From Stemphylium vesicarium (Eukaryota > Ascomycota > Dothideomycetes > Pleosporales > Pleosporaceae): a DNA stretch of 54,360 bases. Positions 1-10,351 of this stretch are shown in pieces; within the stretch, counting starts at the first letter, position 1, and each line of letters opens with the position of its first letter. The position numbers were made by a program, and so were the translations under genes. Below the pieces are notes generated by a model. It saw only the letters and a list, made by a program, of their open reading frames with translations, was not told where the DNA came from and did no database searches. The stretch covers positions 1-54,360 of the forward strand of contig QXCR01000178.1 in NCBI GenBank assembly GCA_004380135.1, in the 5' to 3' direction.

Positions 1-833
1 ACAGACAGGCAGGCAATACTAGACCCTCCAGCAGCTCACAATACCGCGTTATGCACCATAACAGCGTATTTCAGCTTAAACAAGCCGGCTTATGCTGAAA
101 CTGGCCTTGTAGAGGATCGAACAGTCGGCCTTCGGCCCTACTAGCTTTCTACCCCGCACGCCAGCAGTTCACTGATCATAATGTCAGGACGCAGCCCTGC
201 ACCACTACGCCATGCAACCAAAAGGTACGTATGATCAGTGAACTACTGATCATGGTGCAGGATAGTATATATCGTCATCTGGCCTGACCCGGCCTGACAG
301 AAATAAGCAAAGTTTAGTATAGCTACTATCGTACTTTTCTAGAGCTACTATCTTAGGTAGTAGTTTTAAGTGTTTATTAGGCGTAGCTATAACTTAAGCC
401 GTAAGCTAGTTTACTAGCTCTATTAGGGTAGTAGTCTACCGTGCCTATGCCCTAAGCTAGCGCTTAAGATCCCTAACTAACTCTATCTAGGCATTATTGT
501 TATCCTTAGACTTAGAGTTCTTGAGCATTTCATCGTCGGCGGGCGGGTAGGTCTCGCTAGGACCTAGCACTACGGCTAGCGTAGCCGGTGCGTGTCTTCT
601 ATTAGCTACTACTAATATAATAGCTCTTCTTAATCTTTTTAAAGCGTTTAGTTAGTAAATACCTTCTATAGAGTCTATAGGTGGTTAAAGTATTATATAG
701 AGTTTAGCGATACTTCTCTATTTCTAGTCCGTACTAAGGCAGGCGAGATATTATATAGCGATAGGCCTATAGAGTTATTTAGTAACTAAGTAAGATAGTA
801 AGTATTAAAGTAAAGATAATTTAATTCTATATA
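1..833. repeat. AT-rich, stop-rich repeat DNA without genes
   Basis: The stretch is dominated by TA, CTA/TAG and ATA steps, has stops in every frame and no open frame of 60 codons. This is how RIP-decayed repeats of filamentous ascomycetes look (C-to-T change at CpA giving TpA); the assignment to RIP is inference from composition by eye, not a computed index. Islands of more normal composition (about 120-300 and 530-600) interrupt it. A perfect hairpin lies at 166-244. I recognise no transposase, reverse transcriptase or other coding relic. Confidence 0.6.
166..244. repeat. 15-bp perfect inverted repeat
   Basis: Positions 166-180 (agttcactgatcata) are the exact reverse complement of 230-244, with a 49-nt loop. 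A third partial copy of the arm (actgatcat) follows at 245-253, and an inner pair, ccctgcacca near 194 and tggtgcagg near 253-261, is also inverted. It could be a small MITE, a transposon end or a hairpin. No target duplication was identified. Confidence 0.6.
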
Positions 834-2104
834 AGTGTAAGGGGCTACGCCTAGGGCTAGTAGCAACGCTCAAGGAGCATTCACCTCGGGATAACAAGAT
901 TGTATTCGATAGCGAGCTAGGCTTCTAGGCTACGTGGCTATCTATGTGTGTGGGCGGAGAAACAATATTCCGATCGGCTGATCGGTAATCGGAGCGGGCA
1001 GGAGGAACACCAAAGTCGTAGACGAGGACAAGAGGGCAAGGGCTCTAGCCCATTACAATAAGTAATAGAATAACTAGTTAGTAATCTAAGTAAGAGATAT
1101 AACTATAAGAGTTAACTATAATAAGAGAAATAATTAAATCTTTCTATTCTTATATCCTTATTACTAAGTCTAATACTATTACTACTATTATAATATTATT
1201 CTTATCTAGTCTAATATCTCTAATAGTTACTATTACTTAGATACTACTATTATATACTAGCGCCTAATAGTTAATCTTAGCGTAATATTAATTACGTAAC
1301 CTACGCGCCCCGCGCTAATCATTATCCTTCGTTTCGTGTGACTATTGGCTGCCAACATCGCATCCTTCGACCGGGAGAGGCCTTTGCTTGTTATCTGTAA
1401 CATCCGGCCCGCTAAGTGATCCAAGACGTTATAGGTTTACTCTTCGCTATCGTGGCTCGATAGCGAATCGTCTCTAGTTAATATAGACCATTACAAGCCT
1501 TACTGTGTGACATTGGGTGTATCTAGTATCGATCTATTCATAACGCAGGTGCATGCTTCCTGGTCTACCCAAAATTCCACCTAAAATCCAAAATTACAGG
1601 GTTTTAGGTCTGAAGATCGAATTAATAGAATTATTTGAGGATTTAATAAATTATTTCTATAGCTAGATGTGTTAGTATGCTAGAATTACTAAGCTTTTGT
1701 AAGCTTAGTTATAGAGATACTACAAAGTGGTCTATGTAAGATAGCTTTATCTTAATAACTTTCTATCTTATAGAGCTAGAGACTTAATATTCTAAAGTAG
1801 TCATATTTATCTAGATATAGCTCTAATATTAAACTTTTATAAGATTCTATTAAGTCGATCTCTAGATCTAGACCCCTATAATTTCGGATTCTAGGTGGGA
1901 TTTTGGGTGGACCGCGAAGCATGCTAGACCGCGAAGCATGCACCTACGCTGTTCCTAACAACTTTAAACTAATATTTATCTAATAGGTAAATAAATACTA
2001 GCGTAGATAGACTAATAGATCCTTATTGGATATAATCACTGTACACCCGGTCTTGCCATCGGCTATCTACTCCTTGAGTGCTCCTAGAGCTAGCCCCTTA
2101 CACT
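834..2104. mobile_element. Decayed inverted-terminal-repeat element (about 1.27 kb)
   Basis: The left end at 834 reads agtgtaaggggcta, and the right end reads the same sequence on the other strand, ending at 2104. After a short divergent stretch both arms continue with similar sequence (ctcaagga on each side, about 30-40 nt inside the ends). Matching inverted termini bounding about 1.27 kb fit a non-autonomous or RIP-decayed DNA transposon. No transposase frame survives and the interior is TA-rich. A clean target-site duplication was not resolved. A smaller element lies inside at about 1543-1950. Confidence 0.55.
1543..1950. mobile_element. Nested MITE-like element with long terminal inverted repeats
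   Basis: The left arm, about 1543-1612, starts gcaggtgcatgcttc and runs through a segment rich in acccaaaattccacc. The right arm, about 1863-1950, read on the minus strand, starts gtaggtgcatgcttc and contains the matching acccaaaatcccacc. The arms match over some 50 nt, and many differences are C/T or G/A, as RIP would leave. The right arm carries an extra tandem copy of a roughly 15-nt unit (gaccgcgaagcatgc) at about 1910-1941. The interior of about 250 nt is very AT-rich and non-coding. It sits within the 834-2104 element, so it probably inserted later. Confidence 0.6.
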
Positions 2105-2464
2105 AGGTCATCTAAGGACGACCTTCACATCACGCCACAATACCCCTGCCCTTACTCACTCCGCGCAGCCACGAGGAACTCCAAAAGTATAGCGCACGCA
2201 TAGTAAAGACAGGTGCGTCTGATTAGAGAAGGTATTAGTCGTCTTTGATTTATCAGCGACGATCGCGCATATAGGTAATCACGGAAAGAACTAAGTAATC
2301 ATGCAACGAAGTCTATAAGACGCTTTGTCGAACCGCTGTACGCTCTTTGTACGAAACGACAACCTCTCAACTCACGACAAATACCGGTTCACAAACCTTC
2401 CGTGATCCGAGCGACACTAGATCTCGCGCGTTGATAATAAAAGAACAACCATACATCAAACGTC
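2105..2464. other. Repeat-to-gene transition, upstream of the beta-carbonic anhydrase gene
   Basis: These 360 nt separate the end of the outer repeat element from the first gene. Composition returns to balanced within this stretch. It presumably holds the promoter and 5' leader of the gene at 2465; an A-rich segment (gataataaaagaacaacc) lies about 20-40 nt before its ATG. No other feature was seen. Confidence 0.4.
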
Positions 2465-3144
2465 ATGGCCCAAACCCCTCTCAAAGATGTCCTCCTGTCC
2501 AAGAATGCGAAATGGCGTTCAAAATGTAGTACTCCGCCTACCATGGCGCAGATGAGGTCGGCAGTCGCATCGCACGAGTTTCCACTCCAGATCAGTACGT
2601 CTCGTCTTCCGAAGTGCGATGCTGCGTTGGATGTACTTTCCAGCGATTGAAACAAGACTAACAATGTTCCCAGTCACATGCATGGATCCGCGGTGCGAAC
2701 CGACTAAATTCTTCGGCGACCCCCCTATGCAATTCGCGACAGTCGCGAATGCGGGCGGCAGAGTTACTCCGGACGCTATTCGCAGCATCTTGATTCTCCG
2801 GAGCTTGAACATTACACACAATGGCGGAACGGTGGCTGTAATTCAGCACACGGGTAATTACATCCATCGCGCGCGAAGCTTGAGGTATTTTGCTAATGTA
2901 TTCGTGAGACTGTGGTATGATACATCTAAGCGATGAAGGGGTCAAAAGCGACATTAAGAATAGAACGCCTACCCAAGCTACACAAGCTGACGCTATCAAG
3001 TTTCTGACCTTTCCGCACGAGGACGTTGAGGACGTAGTGTGTAGGGATGTGCAAGTACTGAAAGACGAGGAAATGCTGGATGGGTTGAATATTTTGGGCT
3101 TCGTGTTCGTCACCGAAACAGGTGAGCTAAAGCAGGTATGCTAA
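2465..3144 (+). CDS. Beta-class carbonic anhydrase-like protein
   Basis: Three exons (2465-2594, 2674-2853, 2909-3144) give a protein of about 181 residues. Intron 1 has gtacgt, a ctaac branch and cag; intron 2 starts gtaatt and ends gtgag. Splicing restores the beta-carbonic anhydrase signature: IITCMDPR (Cys46, Asp48-Arg50 dyad), then NAGGRVTPDAIRS, then QHTDCGM (His102, Cys105). Cys, His and Cys are the expected zinc ligands, and the split codon for Asp104 spans intron 2. Family members interconvert CO2 and bicarbonate, usually in the cytosol or mitochondrion; short fungal proteins of this subclass also include related hydrolases, so the activity is inferred. No signal peptide is seen. It is convergent with the aldo-keto reductase, the stops being about 36 nt apart, and it is the first gene after the repeat block. 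Confidence is high for the family and good for the exons. Confidence 0.85.
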
Positions 3145-3180
3145 ACCAAGACGTTTGTCTGCTACAAGAGAGGTAGTTAT

Positions 3181-4539
3181 CTATAGCACTACGCTGTTTG
3201 GCGCCTCTTGCTCTTCGGGCTCATTGAAGATGTTGATACTCCATCTTGGCTTATTCGCCGTGTAGGGAACGTTGTACCTTCGCCTTCCTTGGTGTTCGTC
3301 GGAGAATTTGGTGATGGCTTTGATATCCGCGTCGTCGAGGTTGGTCTCCTTGAAGTTCTCTGCGATGCGCGATGGGGTCACCGACTTGGGGATCACAGAG
3401 TGACCGCCAACCTGAGACCACGCGAGAATGACCTGGGCCGGTGTTGCACCCTTCTTCTCGGCGATGGCCTTGACTTCGGGGCGGTGGATGAGCAGTGGAA
3501 TGTCGAAGAAGTTGTTGCCGAACGCGGAGTAGGCGGTAAGGTGGATGTTCTTCTCCTTTGCGTATGCGACGAGCTCCTTGCTGGGAAGGATGGGGTGTCG
3601 CTCGATCTGGTTGACGGCAGGGACCAGGCCGGTCTTCTCGACCAGACCTTTGAGTGTCTGGTATGTCATGTTGGATACACCGACGGAGCGGACCTTGCTC
3701 TTGGGCAGCTTGTTCATGGCCTTCCAGGTCTCGCTGTTTGGGATGGAGTTGTCGATGTTGACCTCGTTGGGATCGGAGGTCATCGGGAATAGGTCCGAAT
3801 GAGCGTTCTTGCCGGGGCCGAAGTTGACAGGCCAGTGAATGAGATACAGGTCGAGGTACTCAAGCTCCAGCTCGGCGAGAGTGTCGTCAAGGGCAGCTTC
3901 GACGACGGCGGGGTCATGTTGGGTGTTCCATAGCTTTCCGGTGATGAAGATGTCTTCACGCTTCAGGCCGGGGACGTCCTTGTAGGCGCGCTTGATGCCT
4001 TCTGCGACTTCTTTTTGGTTCTCGTAGCTGCGATTGGCGGAATAACTTGTCAACTAGCGTTCATGGCGAAAGACAATGAAGAGGGCCATAGCTCCTTCGA
4101 GCTTCCGACCCCACTGAGGGGCATCCCAGCCCGACCTCACGAATGCGCGCGGAGGAATATTTTTGCAAGCCGCGCATGCGACGGCGGAGAGGGCTGAATT
4201 TGGGTGTTGGTCGTGAGAAAGATGGAGTACGTACATCTTCGCGAGATCCTATGATGGTCATAAGTCAGCATTCTGCATTTATCGTACTTGCGCAGCGGCG
4301 CCCACGCGCGAACCACTGCAGGGTCTCCAAGCTCCAGGTACACTCACAAGGTGGCGGTAGCCGATCTTTAGTGCCTCGTAGACACCATTGCCAACCTCAC
4401 CTGGGGCGGCTTGCCAGGTACCGTATCCAAGTTGACTGGCAGAGTGTTAGCACGCTGGTGGCCCAAGTAGTCACGAGGGCTTCATCGCATACGGGATCTT
4501 GTAACCGGAGTTGAGCGTGACGGTCTTGCCTGAAGACAT
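3181..4539 (-). CDS. NADP-dependent aldo-keto reductase
   Basis: Four exons on the minus strand (4493-4539, 4348-4435, 4235-4248, 3181-4027) give about 331 residues, normal for the family. The start is MSSGKTVTLNSGYKIP. The third exon is only 14 nt and encodes DLAK plus two bases of Ile; it is flanked by catag and gtacgt. It is needed to form GYRHLDLAKIYENQKEV. The catalytic tetrad is then Asp46, Tyr51, Lys81 (TGKLWN) and His114 (LIHWPVNF); the cofactor loop IPKSVTPSRI is present near the C-terminus. Such enzymes reduce aldehydes, ketones or sugars with NADPH in the cytosol. The sequence resembles the glycerol-dehydrogenase/xylose-reductase-like AKR group, but the substrate cannot be named. 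Its start faces the Zn2Cys6 regulator across 1.4 kb, so the two could share control. Confidence 0.9.
4235..4248 (-). other. 14-nt micro-exon carrying the catalytic Asp of the aldo-keto reductase
   Basis: On the minus strand, gatctcgcgaagat is preceded by a ctgac-containing branch region and catag and followed by gtacgt. It joins CACCTT of the upstream exon to CTACGAG of the downstream exon in frame. Without it the conserved HLDLAKIY segment, which holds catalytic Asp46, is missing and the exons on each side are out of phase. Automatic gene callers often miss such exons. Confidence 0.85.
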
Positions 4540-5935
4540 GATGATTGATGTAGGGAGTTTGTAATGTTTGTATGAAATGCGTGGTATGAGGATTTCTCTG
4601 TGTGGATGCGACGTCCACTCTCTTATATGTCGCGCTCTTCACGCTCCCGGCCGGCATAATGGCCGAGAGGTACGATGTGTGTCTCGAAAACTTGTTGCAA
4701 TGCGTGGGGTATTGGACACATGCAGCAGAGTCCAGCACCGTGTTGGTTGGAATGGCGGGATAATTGTCTACTTGCGACCCCACTGCCGCCTCATGGACGA
4801 TATACCTTGTGCGCGGCGCCCAGGTGGGGTAGACAGCTCGGAGGAACAGGAACCGAAAGAAGGTGGAATCAATGTGCGTGAGAGAGTGCGAGTGTGACTG
4901 CACGTATGCGATGCGATGGATGGAAGGCTTTCTAGAGTATTCGGGCTACGGTCTCTTCATTGCAGCCATTCTATGCGTGCGCCATGCGCGAGGGCAGTAA
5001 GTGGTCGTCCCATCGCCCAAGGACGTCACTAACGGGCTTAGACCCGTCATAGGCTCCGTTCGTTGACTTTGTGGAACTTGAAACACACCGTACCCTCTAT
5101 GCCCGCGGCCATTCAGACCACATTATACAATCCTACCATGATATATGGACAGGCTTATTACGCAACCGATCGGGGTCATTGGCAAGTATGTCTTTTGCAC
5201 GGTTCGGGGACCGGAGGCGACGCAGAAGTTGAGAATGGGCTTCGCCGGACAATCGATTGAACGTCAGCGGGAGACATGCGCGCAAGAGAGGGCGGAGATG
5301 CGAGGTTCCGTGAGGCTTGCGATGAGATGGCAAAACTAAACAGGTTCTCCTAGTACGGCTTTGAGACTGTAGTGGACCTTTTACAGGATGCGGCGAGTAC
5401 ACAACGCCTGGCCTGATGGTGTTGGAGCAACTATGCCGAGACTATACGTGCAGCTTTCGTGTCGACAATGCCTATTGGCGACACTTCTATCTCAATACAT
5501 GACAGTCGCATTATCGCATACTCAGTGGACGGTCGCGACATGTCCTGCTATATCAGTGAGGAGTTATCGCGATGATGGTCAGATTGTGGGCGTGGAAAGG
5601 GAGCTGCTGGTGCTAGAGGTGGGCGGCGAGATCCGGCAATAGGCACAACTTCGGCGATTCGCTCGGGGAGCAGGGCCGAGACAGAGAGCGCCGCTGTAGC
5701 AGCGTCGCAATGGCTTGTAGCGCTTCATTCGTGGTAGCTCTATCGAAACGGCGACCTATTGCATTGGTTACGGCTGCGAGAAAAAGAAATTGTGCCAGGC
5801 GACGTCAGCCACAGATTGGTGGTAGCTATGCCGAGGCTGCACAGGCCATGCCCGCCGCATTCACGGGGCTTCAACTCTGAAGTTGCAGCCGAAACCTCAA
5901 CGGCATATCGACGAACTACATCACAGGCGTTCGTT
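4540..5935. other. Divergent intergenic region between aldo-keto reductase and Zn2Cys6 regulator
   Basis: About 1.4 kb lies between two gene starts on opposite strands. Open frames in it are short and lack recognisable motifs. It should hold both promoters. I saw no repeated CGG-type half-site pair clear enough to call a regulator binding site. Confidence 0.5.
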
Positions 5936-8419
5936 ATGGCTAGTCTCCGGGACATAGCGCCCCGTCCACAGGATCTGTCAACCACGGCAGCTGCTAAGAC
6001 GGCTACGTCATCCACAGCTGACCCAGCCAGACCGTCGAGGGTTGCTATAGCATGCCATCCCTGTCGCACCCGGCGCACAAAGGTCTCGTCTCGTGCAACC
6101 ACTTTCACAGGCTGTCCAGACTAACACTAGCCAGTGTAATGGTGCCAGACCAACGTGTCGTACTTGCACAGAAAGGAAATCGACATGTAGCTATGGTCCC
6201 CCAACGGGACCATTGCTTGCTCAAGTACAAAAGAGGAAGATTGAAGCATTGGAGAATGACAAAAGCTCGCTCTATGAGATGCTATGGTATCTGCAGACAA
6301 CTTCTCCGTCCAAAGCCGCTGCCTTCCTCCAACACATGCGAGCTGCCCAAGGAGAAGATCTTGGGGCTATCTTCAAGAATTTCGAACAGGGCAATCCCAG
6401 TTCCACGCCGTCTGCAGTTGATTGTCACACCCTCCTGGATGATTCCCCTTCGATGGGACTAGAGTCACCATCTTCTCCCATGCTTACCGTGCCAGAGGTG
6501 ATGGACCATCCTCGTCTATCCACCGTTAGCAAGGGCCAGGATGGAACGACGGGTATCGCCTTGCTTTCCTCTGCCCAAGCTAATGCAACTGTCGGAGGCC
6601 TCCAAGGCCCATTGAACATGTTCTTCGACTGTGTTGGCGCACTATTTTACATAATCACCAGAAACGAAGCAGCATCGAGCATCACTACCATCAAAGCCTC
6701 TGGCAATCACCACACTCCTCTAGGTGCCTTTTTCAGCAATGGCAGCAGTCTCGAGTTACGAACTCTCAGCGCAGAGCTGTCCGGCATGGCAGCTATTGGC
6801 GCGGTCCATTCACAGCTGGCCGACCCTAGCACTGCACCACCAGCAGAACTTGCCGATTATTTTTACGCAGTCGCCAAGCACGGCCTGGATGCTGCCATTT
6901 TGTACAATCCTCTCCGCGCAATGAAGGTGTGCGCACTACTCGGAATGTACAACATAGTCGTAAAGGCAACAATTGCGCTCGCTTATATTGGTAAAGCACC
7001 TGCTTTGGGGGGGTTCCAACTTGCAGATGATGCTAATGCCATGTAGAACTCGGGTTGAGTCTCTCGCGCAATCATAAGCTCGATCTCAAGGAATGTCCGG
7101 CCGACTGGTCGGCGGCTACTTATGATGACACTCGGAGGACGCATAGGACTCTTGTACACTTACAATGGTGAGTTTCTTATATTGTGTCAATGCAGAACAA
7201 GATATGTTAACTTGCTTCGAAGCTGGCTGAGCGCATCTCTCGACCACAATTCTGCCTCGCTCGGCTCGGCTCTCTTGTCGCCTTTCGAAGATCTTGACGC
7301 GCCCCCCGAGGACATGATCCGGCGAGAATGTGTCAAGGTCTCCATCATCAAAGCAGCCTTGCTACATCGCTTACCGACCAAAGCGCCCGTTTCCGAAGCG
7401 ACAACGTTGGAGTTTCGGGCTCAACTATCCAAATTTCATGCCCATCTTCCAGACTGGATGACAACCGCGAAACTTCTTCGTGGCGACGAGGGCGAGCTAA
7501 TGGCCACTTTCCGACCAGTGATTTTCTATGTACATCTCTTCTATCTTTCCGCCATGATGCTGCTTTCCAGGAGGCTCATTATCGCATACATCCCTGTTGA
7601 CACTGTTGGCCGTGTGGACCTTCCCCCGGAAGCTCAAAGAGCCATTGAGGAAGGCTATCAGGCGGCCGAGATGAACGCATCAGTCATGAACCTCATGCTT
7701 CACGAGGGCAAGGTGGTACAGGTCTGTTGGCTTTGCATGTGAGCTTGCTCTTTGTCAACCTCCCGATGGTCTGCTGACAGGAACTTAGATACACGGCCTA
7801 TACGGCTGGCGTCATGATAGCGCACAAGGCTGCCCAGAAAGCACTGCGCGGCGGCTTATACCTCGAAGATTTGGAGACACTAAACAAATGCATCGGCATA
7901 CTTCACTTCTGTGCTCAAAAGGACGCACTAGCAGGAAAGTTCCAAATTCTTTTGACCGGTCATATGTCAGCCCTTCGAGAAAGCAACTACCCACCGAATG
8001 GCTTACGTGGGAGCTCTGCACCGGCTAGCCCATCGATGAATGACTACCTCTTCACATTCAACCCTGGACCATCAAAACTTCAGGCCACTGCCCAGGAACT
8101 TCTCAAGATCATACATCGTCCTTTTAGTAGCCTGAAGAATGTTGTCACTCAAAAAACGCTCTCGAACCGCGCCGAAACCACAATGGGCACGCACCTAGAA
8201 TGGGAATATGAGTTGAAAGGCAGCGACTGCGCGGAAGATTTGCTGATGGGCCAGAGGGCTTCTTCGTCAAGAACTGGATTGGATGGCTCGGACGCCCAAT
8301 TGCACACAGATTACGCCTCTGGCTCTTCCGCGAAACGGCAATGCCTACAGCCGGGGGCGGAAGCGTGGAGCAAATGGACACCCCCAACTTGGCAGCGGTC
8401 GTTCAGTCTCCCTGAATAG
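5936..8419 (+). CDS. Zn2Cys6 fungal transcription factor
   Basis: Five exons (5936-6082, 6135-6990, 7047-7167, 7223-7738, 7789-8419) give about 756 residues. The binuclear zinc cluster is split by intron 1: ACHPCRTRRTK joins CNGARPTCRTC, giving Cys40, 43, 50, 57, 60 and 67 with normal spacing. Directly after it a basic linker (QKRKIEALE) leads to a short heptad-like stretch. The middle and C-terminal parts (about 200-600) look like the fungal-specific regulatory domain, including a hydrophobic stretch around VCWLCIYTAYTAGVMIA that forms only after intron 4 is removed. The start was chosen as the first ATG in frame within a short leader; an upstream in-frame start cannot be excluded. It is a nuclear DNA-binding regulator, plausibly of the adjacent reductase and dehydrogenase genes, but the targets are inference from position only. 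Confidence 0.88.
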
Positions 8420-8978
8420 ATGAGCTAGGATCTTTCTTCTAGAATGCATTCCGCGATGCCAACTTCATTACGCCGCGATCAATACGTAATTTAAATTGAA
8501 TGGGCGAATTTTGCGAATACGAGAACGGCGCATCTTGGAGAGAGGGATTTGCTGGCAGCCCAAGGTGGATCTTCCATGTCAATGACAAAGTCCTTGTACC
8601 AGGCGGCTGTCGTTCATCACGCTAGGAAAATACCTCCCTATCGCTCTTTATATGGTGCTGAAGATTGGCTATGCGACTTTATGGCTATTGTAAATAGCTA
8701 CCAAAAAAAAGAATCCATTTGGTACATGTGGCTAATCATTTACAATTCGACATTTTCCTATAGAACATATCAAATAAGCATTCCATCTTAGCATTCGCAG
8801 AGCCTCTGCGCGACATATGTTCTTGAAGTTTGGTGCTCACGCCTCACCCGACCTGCAGCTACACGTCATAACCCCGCATTATTTACTCTTACTATAAACT
8901 CTCTTTCTCAACCACCGGTTATAGTTCTAATCGATGCCAAAATAGCACTCTCCGGAGCTTTGCACGTGGATTCTCATT
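8420..8978. other. Intergenic region before the short-chain dehydrogenase
   Basis: These 559 nt lie between two genes on the plus strand. It is AT-rich around 8640-8800 and has only short, featureless frames. It presumably contains the terminator of the regulator and the promoter of the dehydrogenase. Nothing else was seen. Confidence 0.4.
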
Positions 8979-10107
8979 ATGACACACCCTGCACCGGCCC
9001 ACCTCGCGACCAAAGACCTATTCCGACTCGATGGGCGAACCATAATAGGTCCGACAAGAAAGTTCACTTCACATGGATGCGGCTGACGGGGCTATTGTAG
9101 TGTCTGGGGGCGCGGGTGCGGTAGGCACAGTAGTTGGTGTTGCGATTCTAGAAAGCGGTGCAGATGTCGTCTTCGTGGATATACTACCAGAGCCGAATGC
9201 GGAAACATGGGGTAAATTGAGCCACCAACCAAACAGCTCCAGCAAATCAGCCTCGCGTCCAGCAGCACCTTGAGTGTTCTAAACCACTAAAACACATGTC
9301 CTGATCAAACCACAGCAAACATCCTCAACACCGCCCGCACAACCAACACACACGCAACCTACCACAGCGCGGACATAACATCCGAGTCCAGCATATCTAG
9401 CACCCTCACCCACATCCGCGACACCCTCCGCCACCCCGTCCGTGGCCTCGTCTCCTGCGCCGCCATCTCCGGCGAAAGCGACGCAACCAGCTACCCTGCC
9501 CCGATATTCCGCCGTATCCTGGATATCAACACTACGGGAACCTTTCTCATCACGCGCGCCATCGCGGCTGAAATCCGCGCCGCGCAAAATACAGGCAGCA
9601 TCGTGCTCATCGCCTCCATCTCAGGCCACGTATCGAACCGCGGCATCAACACCGCGGCGTACAATGCGTCAAAGGCGGCGGTGCACCAGCTTTGTCGCTC
9701 GCTGGCGGCTGAGTGGGGACATGCGCAGAATACGTTTCCGGGGAGTACAGTTACCGAGACGAATCCGGACCCAGGGTTGGACGCGGGGGAGAGGCCCGTG
9801 TACCCCCCTATTCGCGTGAATACGATTAGTCCCGGGCATATTGATACGCCGTTGAGTGCCGAGGCGAGGAAGAGGGGACTCACGGAGGAGTGGGACAGGC
9901 AGAATATGTTGGGCAGGATTTGTGTGCCGGAGGAGATTAGGGCGCCGGTGTTGTTTTTGTTGGCCGAGGGGAGTAGTTATGTTACTGGTATGGTGAGTTG
10001 CATCGTTTCACAAGTCTCGGGATGAGGGGTTTTCTGGGCTTGTAGAGGCTAATGTGTACATTTTGTTGTAGGATTTGAGGGTTGATGGTGGACACTGCGC
10101 GTGGTGA
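8979..10107 (+). CDS. Short-chain dehydrogenase/reductase (arabinitol-dehydrogenase/sorbose-reductase-like)
   Basis: Four exons (8979-9048, 9101-9211, 9316-9992, 10072-10107) give about 297 residues. Exon 1 supplies LFRLDGRTII, which joins VSGGAGAVG, the nucleotide-binding turn, across intron 1. VVFVDI follows at the end of the second beta strand, with Asp positioned for cofactor choice. The active site has Ser161/Ser163 in IASISGH and Tyr176-x-x-x-Lys180 in YNASK. IRVNTISPGHIDTPL and the last short exon (DLRVDGGHCAW) are normal for classical SDRs. The usual NNAG is replaced by SCAAI. It is probably a cytosolic NAD(P)H-dependent polyol or ketone oxidoreductase; the substrate is not determined. 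The ATG at 9073 lies inside intron 1 and is not the start. It follows the Zn2Cys6 gene on the same strand. Confidence 0.87.
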
Positions 10108-10351
10108 AGGGAGAGAAGAATTGTTGTTCTTAAATGCGGTGGTATTTTTTTGTTTCTATGTTATTGGAAATCATCTGTGAATACCTTTAGCGGACAATCG
10201 ACCACTTGAGTGAGGAATAAGGAAACTGTCAAGAAACAACTCGAAATCTGCTAGCACCAACGCCTTCGCTCTGACCCGCCATGTTGGAATGCTCACAGGA
10301 CACACTCCAACTAAAAACGCTACATTCCTCAAACACACTCATCATCATCAT

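Noticed and set aside
1..2464. Telomere repeat or retroelement coding relic at the left end
   Set aside because: No TTAGGG tandem, no LTR pair and no polymerase or integrase motif was visible.
3208..3792. 194-codon frame antisense to the aldo-keto reductase
   Set aside because: It is the shadow of a well-supported coding exon on the opposite strand.
9073..9273. ATG at 9073 as the start of the short-chain dehydrogenase
   Set aside because: It lies inside intron 1. The upstream exon at 8979-9048 restores LFRLDGRTIIVSGG.
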